DNA of 64,000 nucleotides from Bacillota bacterium. Lineage in GTDB: Bacteria > Bacillota > Clostridia > Lachnospirales > Lachnospiraceae. The notes beneath the pieces are model-generated. The model did no database searches. It saw only the letters and a list, made by a program, of their open reading frames with translations, and was not told where the DNA came from. Positions 36,835-44,002 of this stretch are shown here, in pieces (within the stretch, counting starts at the first letter, position 1; every line of letters starts with the position of its first letter). A program made the position numbers and the translations under genes. The stretch lies in the NCBI GenBank assembly GCA_023421075.1, contig JAEZUM010000031.1, positions 13,836 to 77,835 of the forward strand, given 5' to 3'.

Positions 36835-37257
36835 TTATGGCATAATTGTATTAAGCTTTTTAATAAATTTCTCCAGCTGAGCAACCTCTTCCTGCGTGAA
36901 TTTCTCACGAATGTTGCTCATAAGCTATGCATTAAAGGAAGCATTCATACCATAGTTCTTTGAAAATTTATCTGTAACCTCGAGGAAATACTCTCTTCTG
37001 TCATCCTCGGATAACACTTTTCTAACATAACCTTTACTGATTAAATTACTGATGCGATAAGTCGCATTGGGCTGGGAGATATTCACGTAGTTGGCAAACT
37101 GATGAACCGTGGGACGATTTAACAGAAAGATTGCTTCTACGCAGTAGGATTCTGTCGGGCTTAAGCTGTCTTTATCTTCATTCACACCGGAAAATAGATT
37201 TTTGCAATAGTTGTTTCTAAATTTAAAGTATAGTTTCTCAAATTCTTTCTCTAGCAT
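36835..37257 (-). pseudogene. MarR-family regulator interrupted by an in-frame amber stop
   Basis: The open frame from ATG 37257 encodes 110 residues of a winged-helix MarR regulator (VHQFANYVNISQPNATYRISNLISKG is the recognition region; VRKVLSEDDRREYFLEVTDKF is the wing). It stops at TAG 36925-36927. The same frame continues after the TAG with LMSNIREKFTQEEVAQLEKF and ends at TAA 36835, giving 139 sense codons in total, the normal MarR length; the extension is a typical C-terminal dimerisation helix. One base change therefore seems to have broken the gene, unless the amber is read through or is a sequencing error. The winged helix is complete, but without the last helix dimerisation may fail. 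degV follows by 15 bases. Confidence 0.75.
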
Positions 37258-37395
37258 ATTAGTTCTCCTAAGTCAACGATTATTAAAATTTTTTAACTAA
37301 TCTATCCTATATTATCATTTTTTAAGTTCTTTGTCAAACATATAATCACCCCTGCTATCCTCATACAGAGCTTAAAATTATGGTCTGACGATCCA

Positions 37396-38631
37396 TCAGG
37401 TTCTCAGAATGAGTACCTCCAAGGCATTTGATTTACCCAGTACAAAGCTTGTCTTTTCTTCCCCGCAGAGCAGCTCATAATCACCCAGGAAGCCCTCAAG
37501 GGTTACCTTTCCCTCCCCATCGGTTACAAGAGTCTTCGTGGTCCACCATTCCTGTTTAATAAGCTTAAGTAACTCATCATAGGCAGGCTTGCAGGAATTA
37601 TCCGCGCGCAGTAAGCCCGCAGGTGCATGCAGCCATTTGTCGTCTACCACACTCCAGGCTGTCACCGATTCTACCAGGGGATGGGCAAATAAGGTTCGAT
37701 ACATCTGAGTGACCTCTCTTGCCTGACGTTCTTCCCCTTCCGGAGTCGTGGGCCATTCCTTCACTTGAAAATCGTTCAGATCTTCAATTTCCGGAGGCAT
37801 TAGATCCCCTGAAATCAGTGTATTTTCAGTAAAATGAAGCGGTAACCCGAATCTTGCGAAGCGTTCCAAAACATTCTCCAGCTTTTCAAGCCCCCAATAT
37901 CCCTGATGTTGATGTGACTGAATGCCGATGACATCGATGGGAACCCCTGCCTCCAGACATTCTTCTATCAATCTTTCATAAGAAACCGAGGTATTAAAAT
38001 CATTCAGAAGCAAGATAGCCTGCGGATTCGTCTCCTTTGCCGCAGTAAACATTTCCTTTACGGTACGGACACGGCCAAGCTCCTTACAGATGCGGGTGAT
38101 ACCATTATCATATTTATCGAAGACCGGCATAATAACCACTTCATTGATAACGTCCCACATATCAATGATTCCTTTGAAATCACTGACATCTCTGCGGATT
38201 CGGTTAAGCTGGGCTGCTAATATCTCCTCATTGCTCTTATCCAGGAGCCATGGGGCTGTAGCCGTATGCCAACAGAGCGGATGCCCTTTGGTTATTACTC
38301 CCTTTGTTTTCAGCCACTTAGCAGCACCCATAAGTGCCTCTGTTTGAGGTTTTCCCTCTTCTTCCTCATATCTTCCCCAATAGAAGGGAAGGGTTCCGGC
38401 ATTAAACAGTGCTAGCCATTTCTGAAACCGATCCTCCATCGCAGCTTTTTCTTCCCCTTGAAGTTCTCCATTCACAAGGGGTACTGTGTCAAAAGCCCCA
38501 CAGCCGAACAAAAACTTATGTTTCGTCTGGGTAACGGTAATCGGAGCGTGGGAAAGTACAGATCCATCCTCACGCAACAGCTTTATGGTAATCTGGGCTT
38601 TCCGATGCTGATACTCGGATTTTACCTCCAT
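37396..38631 (-). CDS. GH10 endo-1,4-beta-xylanase, intracellular
   Basis: A 411-residue GH10 xylanase. A short N-terminal beta domain (about 1-45) of the type seen before some GH10 barrels is followed by the catalytic barrel. The acid/base is Glu164 in WDVINE and the nucleophile is Glu269 in LHFTEN; GHPLCWH is also typical. About 45 C-terminal residues form an extra small beta region. No signal peptide or binding module is present, so it should cut short xylo-oligosaccharides inside the cell, like the intracellular xylanases found beside GH67 genes in Geobacillus. GGAGGG lies before ATG 38631; the frame is open to 38673 without one. Confidence 0.9.
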   Translation of the reverse strand: MEVKSEYQHRKAQITIKLLREDGSVLSHAPITVTQTKHKFLFGCGAFDTVPLVNGELQGEEKAAMEDRFQKWLALFNAGTLPFYWGRYEEEEGKPQTEALMGAAKWLKTKGVITKGHPLCWHTATAPWLLDKSNEEILAAQLNRIRRDVSDFKGIIDMWDVINEVVIMPVFDKYDNGITRICKELGRVRTVKEMFTAAKETNPQAILLLNDFNTSVSYERLIEECLEAGVPIDVIGIQSHQHQGYWGLEKLENVLERFARFGLPLHFTENTLISGDLMPPEIEDLNDFQVKEWPTTPEGEERQAREVTQMYRTLFAHPLVESVTAWSVVDDKWLHAPAGLLRADNSCKPAYDELLKLIKQEWWTTKTLVTDGEGKVTLEGFLGDYELLCGEEKTSFVLGKSNALEVLILRT

Positions 38632-38886
38632 TTCATTCCCTCCATTCATAGTACCTATTATCTCTGCTCTCATACAAGTTATATTACTTTTTTATTTAAG
38701 GGCCCATTCCTATGTATTTACTTGTATTCTATCACTTTTTTTGTTCTAAATAGTACTATTTCCAACTTATCCATAATATCATATTATTTTTATAGGAATA
38801 ATTCAATGTGCTATTTTATATTTTCCCGCTATAATATCGATGAGTCCCAAAAATACTACAAATCTTCTGTTTTTTATTTCCGCTAT

Positions 38887-38906
38887 CTTACGAAAATTTT
38901 CGTAAG
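38887..38906. promoter_or_regulatory. Perfect 20-bp palindrome between GH10 and ccdA-trx genes
   Basis: CTTACGAAAATTTTCGTAAG is fully self-complementary and lies in the divergent intergenic region, about 150 bases before the ccdA-trx start. It resembles a dimeric repressor operator, for example of MarR or TetR type, but no specific regulator can be named. Confidence 0.55.
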
Positions 38907-39039
38907 TGTAATATAGTCACTTAAGTCAGTTGCTTTTTTGATGATACCTCTCTATAATAAAGCTATAAATAAGTACCAAATGTAACTATATAATTCCTAA
39001 TCAGGAATATCCGATATGAATATGTATAAAGGAGGCAAT

Positions 39040-40362
39040 ATGTCAATTGATTTCTTAACCGGAAATGTAAGTTTTATCCTTGTGTTTTTGGAGGGTGTAC
39101 TTTCCTTCTTCTCTCCCTGCGTAATACCCTTGATACCGATTTATATGAGCTATCTTGCCGGTAACGCCAAGAAGACTACAGAGGAAGGCCTCATCACCTA
39201 CGACCGTAAGAAGGTATTTCTACAGACAACCTTCTTCGTTCTCGGAATATCGTCGGCCTTTTTTATTCTTGGCATGTCCTTTACTGCCCTTGGTACCTTT
39301 TTCAAGACCAACCAGCTGCTTTTTACCCGCATTGGCGGAATTCTGATTATACTGCTGGGTCTTGTACAGGTTGGTTTTTTGGAATTAAGCTTCTTACAGA
39401 AGGAGAGGAAATTCCATCTTGATTTTGGCCAGCGAAAAATCAATCCCCTGATTGCCTTTCTTATGGGCTTTACCTTCAGCTTCGCCTGGACCCCCTGTGT
39501 CGGGCCGGCTTTATCCTCTGTGTTGATAATGGCTTCGTCCAGTTCGAATTCTTTGCAGGGCAACATACTCGTGCTGGTTTATACCCTTGGCTTTATCCTT
39601 CCCTTCCTGGTATTAGGACTATTCACAACACAGGCGCTGAACTTCCTGAAGAAGCATCAGAAGCTACTCAAATATACCGTGAAGGCAGGTGGAATTCTGC
39701 TGATCTTAATCGGTATCATGACCTTTACCGGCTGGATGAATAATTTCTCCGCCTATGTCAACCGCTTTGTCCCGCAAGCTTCTTCCGGCCGACAGGAGGA
39801 TATAACCACGGAAGAGAGTACCGCGCCGGAGGAAGAAAATCAACCCACGGTTGAGGAAACTGCTACCGTGAGTCCAACCCCGAAAGCAAGTAAGGAGAAA
39901 GAAATTATTCCCGCTTTTGATTTCACCCTGGTGGACCAGTATGGTAAGGAACATACGCTATCTGATTACAAAGGCAAGGTGGTATTTCTTAATTTCTGGG
40001 CAACCTGGTGTCCTCCCTGTAAGAAGGAGATGCCTGATATAGAAGCCCTCTATCAGGAAACAGGAATGAATCAGGAGAATATTATTGTGCTTGGAGTTGC
40101 CAATCCCGCAAGTTCCGAATATCCAAACAACAGCGATGTATCAAAGGAAGAAGTAATTGCATTCTTAGAAGAGAACAATTATACCTTCCCGGTAGTGTTT
40201 GATGAGACCGGTGAGGTACTTGCGAATTATTATATCTCCGCCTTTCCTACTACCTTCTTCATTGATACCGATGGAAATATCTATGGCTATGCTCCTGCTA
40301 TGATGACAAGAGACATGATGGATAATGCAATACAGCAGACCATCGATTCTGTTACACAATAG
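39040..40362 (+). CDS. CcdA-thioredoxin fusion: membrane thiol-disulfide relay
   Basis: A 440-residue fusion. The N-terminal half is a CcdA/DsbD-type membrane domain with about six helices and the two essential cysteines, in FFSPCVIPL and WTPCVGPAL. A Pro/Thr/Glu-rich linker (about residues 245-290) leads to an extracytoplasmic TlpA/ResA-like thioredoxin domain with active site WCPPC. Electrons should pass from cytoplasmic thioredoxin through the membrane domain to the outer thioredoxin, for reduction of exported proteins or peroxides. AAAGGAGG precedes ATG 39040, which is chosen over 39016. A perfect palindrome lies upstream. Confidence 0.92.
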   Translation: MSIDFLTGNVSFILVFLEGVLSFFSPCVIPLIPIYMSYLAGNAKKTTEEGLITYDRKKVFLQTTFFVLGISSAFFILGMSFTALGTFFKTNQLLFTRIGGILIILLGLVQVGFLELSFLQKERKFHLDFGQRKINPLIAFLMGFTFSFAWTPCVGPALSSVLIMASSSSNSLQGNILVLVYTLGFILPFLVLGLFTTQALNFLKKHQKLLKYTVKAGGILLILIGIMTFTGWMNNFSAYVNRFVPQASSGRQEDITTEESTAPEEENQPTVEETATVSPTPKASKEKEIIPAFDFTLVDQYGKEHTLSDYKGKVVFLNFWATWCPPCKKEMPDIEALYQETGMNQENIIVLGVANPASSEYPNNSDVSKEEVIAFLEENNYTFPVVFDETGEVLANYYISAFPTTFFIDTDGNIYGYAPAMMTRDMMDNAIQQTIDSVTQ

Positions 40363-40424
40363 TAACTTGCTTCATATATTATCCATTGAGGTATTTTAAT
40401 CCAAGAATATATTTACAATACCCC

Positions 40425-40453
40425 TTTACAACATCTGCAACATTTGTTACAAT
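40425..40453 (+). promoter_or_regulatory. Sigma-A promoter of the MutS2-like leader
   Basis: TTTACA (40425-40430) and TACAAT (40448-40453) are separated by exactly 17 bases. Transcription would start near 40460, giving a leader of about 400 bases before the MutS2-like gene. Confidence 0.7.
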
Positions 40454-40492
40454 GCATTTGTAAAAATCACATTGTTTGAAAGGACGGTTTTG

Positions 40493-40531
40493 ATGTCGGT
40501 ATTATCTGTAAAAGAGGTTTGTGCTAATTAG
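40493..40531 (+). CDS. 12-residue leader peptide (upstream ORF)
   Basis: An ATG with AAAGGA eight bases upstream opens a 12-codon frame encoding MSVLSVKEVCAN, ending in TAG. It lies about 33 bases after the predicted transcription start. Its 3' end and stop codon are inside a perfect palindrome, GTGCTAATTAGCAC (40521-40534), so a ribosome paused on this frame would alter the folding of the leader. It is the layout of leader peptides that control antibiotic-resistance genes by ribosome stalling. The peptide resembles the first residues of many ABC ATPases, so a decayed gene start is the alternative. Confidence 0.55.
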   Translation: MSVLSVKEVCAN

Positions 40532-40550
40532 CACCTAATTGAATCGGTTC

Positions 40551-40655
40551 GGGTACACTTGTTGTATACCTTTTATTGTTGTACCCAACTTTCTACCTTT
40601 ACAGTAATACTCATCGCTGTCTTGTAATAGAGAATCGGTAAGGCTTTGTCCTTAC
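40551..40655 (+). promoter_or_regulatory. Leader RNA hairpins between uORF and terminator
   Basis: GGGTACA (40551-40557) pairs with TGTACCC (40580-40586), and GTAAGG (40638-40643) pairs with CCTTAC (40650-40655). Both are perfect and lie between the leader peptide and the terminator, where alternative pairings would decide termination. Confidence 0.5.
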
Positions 40656-40684
40656 TCTTTCCGTGTACACTCACGTAAACCAAG

Positions 40685-40715
40685 GCATAATAGGGTTATC
40701 CTGTTATGCTTTTTT
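40685..40715 (+). terminator. Attenuator-type intrinsic terminator before the MutS2-like gene
   Basis: GCATAATAGG and CCTGTTATGC pair (one G-T) around a short loop and are followed by TTTTTT. It lies after the leader peptide and 144 bases before the start of the gene, so transcription must pass it for the gene to be expressed. Confidence 0.75.
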
Positions 40716-40756
40716 GTGTACTGCCAGGTTTTCTCTTGCCTTACAAGACCCCATTG

Positions 40757-40803
40757 CCCACAGGGAGTATACTACCCGGCTGTATTGGTAGGCGCACTGT
40801 GGG
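40757..40803 (+). promoter_or_regulatory. Second leader hairpin just before the MutS2-like gene
   Basis: CCCACAG (40757-40763) and CTGTGGG (40797-40803) enclose CTACC/GGTAG, and the stem is followed by the U-rich TATTTATATATTTTTTG. It could be a second terminator or a stem that affects translation. Confidence 0.5.
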
Positions 40804-40859
40804 TATTTATATATTTTTTGCTGCAACAAAGATTGCAGCTGATATGGAAAGGTAAGGTT

Positions 40860-42821
40860 ATGGAAATGACAGAGAAATCAATGAACGCATTGGAATTTAA
40901 TAAAATATTAGTAAAGCTGAGAGAATATGCAGTTTCTGAAAGAGCAAAGCAAAAGCTCCTGGAGCTCGTTCCCTATCTCAGTGAACGTGATGTAAAGGCT
41001 AAAATAAAGGATACCACAGAGGGTCGAAAGATATTGGATCACATCGGCACACCGCCGCTTGCTGTGATGAAGGATATCGAAATGCTACTGGAGCTGGCAG
41101 AGAAGGGAGCTATGCTAATCCCGGAACAGCTGACTCAGATAGGCCTTTTTATAAATGCCTGTAAGCGTATGAAAGGCTTTTTAAAACGAGCGGAATCCTT
41201 AGGTGTCGATATTGCAGGCTATGGTGGCTCCATCAACGAACTCTCCGCTCTATCAGCAGAGATCGATAATACCATCAGAAATAATATAATCGATGATAAT
41301 GCTTCCAAAGACTTAAAGGATATCCGCAGGAGAATGGAACAACTGCGTACGGAAATGAAAACGAAGCTTGAGGCTCAGCTTCGAAGTAAGAAGGAATGGT
41401 TTACTGATGGATTTGTGGCTACCCGAAACGGACACTTCGTGCTGCCGGTGAAAAAGGAATACAAGAACATGGTCAGCGGCTCAGTACTTGATATCTCTTC
41501 CAGTGGTTCAACCTATTTTATCGAGCCGACCATCGTTGCCAAGCTGAAGGAAGAGCTATCCATACAGGAAATCGCAGAAAGTAATGAAGAACGTCGTATT
41601 CTCTATGTCCTCTCGGCTTTCGTCGGTGAAAATGCCTTCCAAATAAAGCTGAATATGGAGGCAATGGAGACCCTTGATTTTATATTTGCAAAGGCGAAAC
41701 TCAGTGTAGACATGAAAGCAATCGCAGCTAAAATAAATACAGAACGACAAATCCGAATCGATAATGGACGCCATCCTTTGATCAAGCCGGCAGAATGCGT
41801 TCCCCTGAATTTTGAATTAGGAAACGGCATCAACGGGATCGTAATTACCGGCCCAAATACCGGTGGCAAAACCGTGGCATTGAAGACCGTCGGATTGCTG
41901 CAGCTGATGGCTCAAAGCGGTCTCCATGTCCCCTGTGATGATGCAGAGCTATGTATGAACAATCTGGTTCTGTGTGATATCGGTGACGGTCAGAGTATTA
42001 CAGAGAATTTATCCACCTTCTCCTCTCATATCACAAACATTATTAACATACTAAATTATGCCGACCGGGAGAGCCTGATATTACTGGATGAACTGGGCTC
42101 AGGAACCGACCCTGCCGAGGGAATGGGTATTGCAATCGCAATTTTAGAGGAGCTAAGACACAAAGGGTGCTTATTCGTTGCTACCACTCATTATCCCGAG
42201 GTAAAGGAGTATGCTAATAAGACAGAAGGTCTGGTCAATGCCAAGATGGCCTTCGACCGTGAAAGCCTAAAGCCGCTATACCGCTTAGAGATTGGTGAAG
42301 CCGGGGAAAGCTGTGCCCTCTATATCGCGAAACGGTTGGGTCTTCCAAAGCATATGCTGGATATTGCGTATCAGGAAGCTTACTGTAGAACGAACGAAAC
42401 GATGCACCGAAGCATAGACAGGAGCTTTTTAGAGGGAGCAACCGAAACCTTGGAAGAAAAGAGGTTGGCTCCGGTAATTATCTCCCATATCGAGAAGCAT
42501 AGAGAGTCAAAGCCGGCCAATGTCAGAAGCCAGCGTTTTAACATTGGTGACAGTGTTGTAGTATATCCTCAGAAGAAGATCGGGATTGTATTTCGAAAGG
42601 CTGACGAGAAAGGTGAGGTCGGTGTCCAGATACAGAAGAGAAAGGAGTTCATCAGCCACAAGCGACTTCAGCTAAAGGCTGCCGCTTCCGAGTTATATCC
42701 CGAGGATTATGATTTTTCAATCATTTTTGACAGCGTTGCCAACCGTAAAGCGAGACATAAAATGGAAAAGGGACATCATCCGGAGCTGGAGATTGTATAT
42801 GAGAAAGAACAATTGAAGTAA
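40860..42821 (+). CDS. MutS2-like ATPase without Smr domain
   Basis: A 653-residue MutS-family ATPase of the MutS2 branch. It has core and clamp regions (about 1-300), then an ATPase with Walker A GPNTGGKT (331-338), Walker B LILLDELGSGTDP (406-418) and TTHYPEVKEYA, and a KOW-like beta domain (about 557-605, GDSVVVYPQKKIGIV). The C-terminal Smr nuclease domain of full MutS2 (about 785 residues) is absent. Bacillus MutS2 is known to bind collided ribosomes. A shortened paralogue with the ATPase and KOW parts could split or clear ribosomes without cutting RNA; this is inference. ATG 40860 has AAAGG upstream; the frame is open from 40716. The leader looks like an attenuator. Confidence 0.88.
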   Translation: MEMTEKSMNALEFNKILVKLREYAVSERAKQKLLELVPYLSERDVKAKIKDTTEGRKILDHIGTPPLAVMKDIEMLLELAEKGAMLIPEQLTQIGLFINACKRMKGFLKRAESLGVDIAGYGGSINELSALSAEIDNTIRNNIIDDNASKDLKDIRRRMEQLRTEMKTKLEAQLRSKKEWFTDGFVATRNGHFVLPVKKEYKNMVSGSVLDISSSGSTYFIEPTIVAKLKEELSIQEIAESNEERRILYVLSAFVGENAFQIKLNMEAMETLDFIFAKAKLSVDMKAIAAKINTERQIRIDNGRHPLIKPAECVPLNFELGNGINGIVITGPNTGGKTVALKTVGLLQLMAQSGLHVPCDDAELCMNNLVLCDIGDGQSITENLSTFSSHITNIINILNYADRESLILLDELGSGTDPAEGMGIAIAILEELRHKGCLFVATTHYPEVKEYANKTEGLVNAKMAFDRESLKPLYRLEIGEAGESCALYIAKRLGLPKHMLDIAYQEAYCRTNETMHRSIDRSFLEGATETLEEKRLAPVIISHIEKHRESKPANVRSQRFNIGDSVVVYPQKKIGIVFRKADEKGEVGVQIQKRKEFISHKRLQLKAAASELYPEDYDFSIIFDSVANRKARHKMEKGHHPELEIVYEKEQLK

Positions 42822-42873
42822 TAAATAATTATCAAGATAACATGGTTCGATAAAAATTGAATGAGGACCAGAG

Positions 42874-42934
42874 CCTCCCGGGCGGTTAGATCTGCTTTCC
42901 TGCAGAAGCAAACCGTCCGGGAGGTTTTGTTCTT
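42874..42934 (+). terminator. Terminator of the MutS2-like gene
   Basis: CCTCCCGGGCGGTT pairs with AACCGTCCGGGAGG through one G-T pair, followed by TTTTGTTCTT. It is a GC-rich, unambiguous intrinsic terminator. Confidence 0.92.
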
Positions 42935-42978
42935 ATCCATTTAATGCTTCTATCTGACATCCGTTGCTCTTTCTGAAG

Positions 42979-43587
42979 TTATTCCTGTTTCATAGATGCA
43001 TCCAAGGTGATCTGGAGACCTTTTTCCTCGGGGACATAGCTAATTGTTGCAACTACATTCTTCGTATTGCTTCCTGAATAGATCTTCAGGCCTTCGGCGT
43101 CACTTTCCGTCTGATTTTCGGTAAACCCCGAATCCTTGATTTTCTTACAATAGTTGTCATAATCCTCTTCCTCCACCTCATCCACCATCAGCATACAGGA
43201 CTCCGGTCCGTTCATGACATAGGTGATTACTCCGCTGTTCAACTTCGGAAGATATTCTGCTGCATCTCCTTTGGGCCACTCATTGTCCGTTCCGGCACTG
43301 ATTACTGTTCCATCCTCGCCCTCAAAGGTTATCTCATCTCCATCAATTTTCATCTCTCCCTCTTCTGTACTGTAAGTCACCTTATCTCCGTCAATCTCAA
43401 CCTCAACATCCTCTCCCCCCGCTTCCTCCAGTAATTCCTCGGTGATATTTGCTCCTATCTTGTCCTTCAGATTGCAGCCTGCTCCGCTTACTGTGAGAGA
43501 AGCTAATACCATAATAAGGATACTCAAGCGTAATAGACCATGCAGGCTCATGGTCCCATTCCTATTTCTTTTTTGACTCTTCAACAT
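42979..43587 (-). CDS. Exported acidic protein, possible lipoprotein
   Basis: A 202-residue exported protein. After a basic start there is a hydrophobic segment (LRLSILIMVLASLTVSGAGC); the Cys could be lipidated, but the residues before it (S-G-A-G) are not an ideal lipobox. Then comes a very acidic region (about 45-95) with the alternating GDxVTY/GDEITF pattern of short beta strands, and a C-terminal domain (about 100-202) that I do not recognise. ATG 43587 has GGAGG at 8 bases and is preferred over 43626. It ends about 45 bases from the MutS2-like terminator and is divergent from the binding-protein gene. Confidence 0.65.
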   Translation of the reverse strand: MLKSQKRNRNGTMSLHGLLRLSILIMVLASLTVSGAGCNLKDKIGANITEELLEEAGGEDVEVEIDGDKVTYSTEEGEMKIDGDEITFEGEDGTVISAGTDNEWPKGDAAEYLPKLNSGVITYVMNGPESCMLMVDEVEEEDYDNYCKKIKDSGFTENQTESDAEGLKIYSGSNTKNVVATISYVPEEKGLQITLDASMKQE

Positions 43588-43747
43588 ATCCGTTTCCTCC
43601 ATTATCAACAATTTGGTGCCCGGCACCTAATTATATTGTAACGAACGGTGGAAAGAATCCTATTACCCTGAGGGTGATTTTTTGTCTAAAACTCCTGTTT
43701 CGAAGGGTGATATTTCACATAAACTTAAGAAATAGTACCTAGTTCCA

Positions 43748-43776
43748 TTGGAAGACTTCCCCTAATATGATATAAT
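43748..43776 (+). promoter_or_regulatory. Predicted sigma-A promoter of the binding-protein/LuxR pair
   Basis: TTGGAA (43748-43753) and TATAAT (43771-43776) are 17 bases apart. The start would be near 43783, exactly where the structured leader begins. Confidence 0.6.
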
Positions 43777-43783
43777 CCACGTA

Positions 43784-43905
43784 TAAGCTGATTAGTCCAT
43801 GGAATTCAGGGCATTTATCAAGCTTGCTTGAATAAAGGTCCGGAATTTCATGGATAAGTGCAACGTGAACTCGAGGACATTGTCCTCGAGTTCCTAATCA
43901 GCTTA
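43784..43905 (+). repeat. Outer inverted repeat and central hairpin of a structured leader
   Basis: TAAGCTGATTAG (43784-43795) and CTAATCAGCTTA (43894-43905) are perfect inverted repeats. They enclose one copy of the 61-bp repeat and a 12-bp perfect hairpin GAACTCGAGGAC/GTCCTCGAGTTC (43867-43893). The first arm could instead pair with ATCAGCT after the second repeat copy, so two alternative folds exist. Confidence 0.7.
43802..43862 (+). repeat. 61-bp direct repeat, copy 1
   Basis: Identical over 61 bases to the copy at 43912-43972. The unit begins GAATTCAGGGCATTTATC and ends CATGGATAAGTGCA. It is itself an imperfect palindrome centred on CAAGCTTGCTTG with TTTAT/ATAAA and AATTC/GAATT arms; in this copy the preceding TCCATG also pairs with CATGGA. 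Confidence 0.9.
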
Positions 43906-43911
43906 GCCCAA

Positions 43912-43972
43912 GAATTCAGGGCATTTATCAAGCTTGCTTGAATAAAGGTCCGGAATTTCATGGATAAGTGCA
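43912..43972 (+). repeat. 61-bp direct repeat, copy 2
   Basis: An exact second copy, 110 bases after the first and ending about 30 bases before the binding-protein start. Complete identity points to recent duplication, gene conversion or functional constraint. Confidence 0.9.
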
Positions 43973-44002
43973 TATCAGCTATTTTTGATAGGGGGGATTC
44001 TT

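Noticed and set aside
38458..38916. Plus-strand 152-codon frame opposite the GH10 start
   Set aside because: Half of it is antisense to the xylanase and the rest is AT-rich intergenic DNA; the product is Phe/Tyr/Ser-rich low-complexity with no ribosome binding site.
40716..40860. N-terminal extension of the MutS2-like protein from 40716
   Set aside because: The extra 48 codons begin directly on the T-tract of the terminator, have no ribosome binding site and do not resemble MutS2. ATG 40860 has AAAGG and the normal family start.
43802..43972. CRISPR array
   Set aside because: Only two repeat copies, 61 bp long and themselves palindromic, with a 49-bp spacer containing a hairpin and no cas genes nearby.
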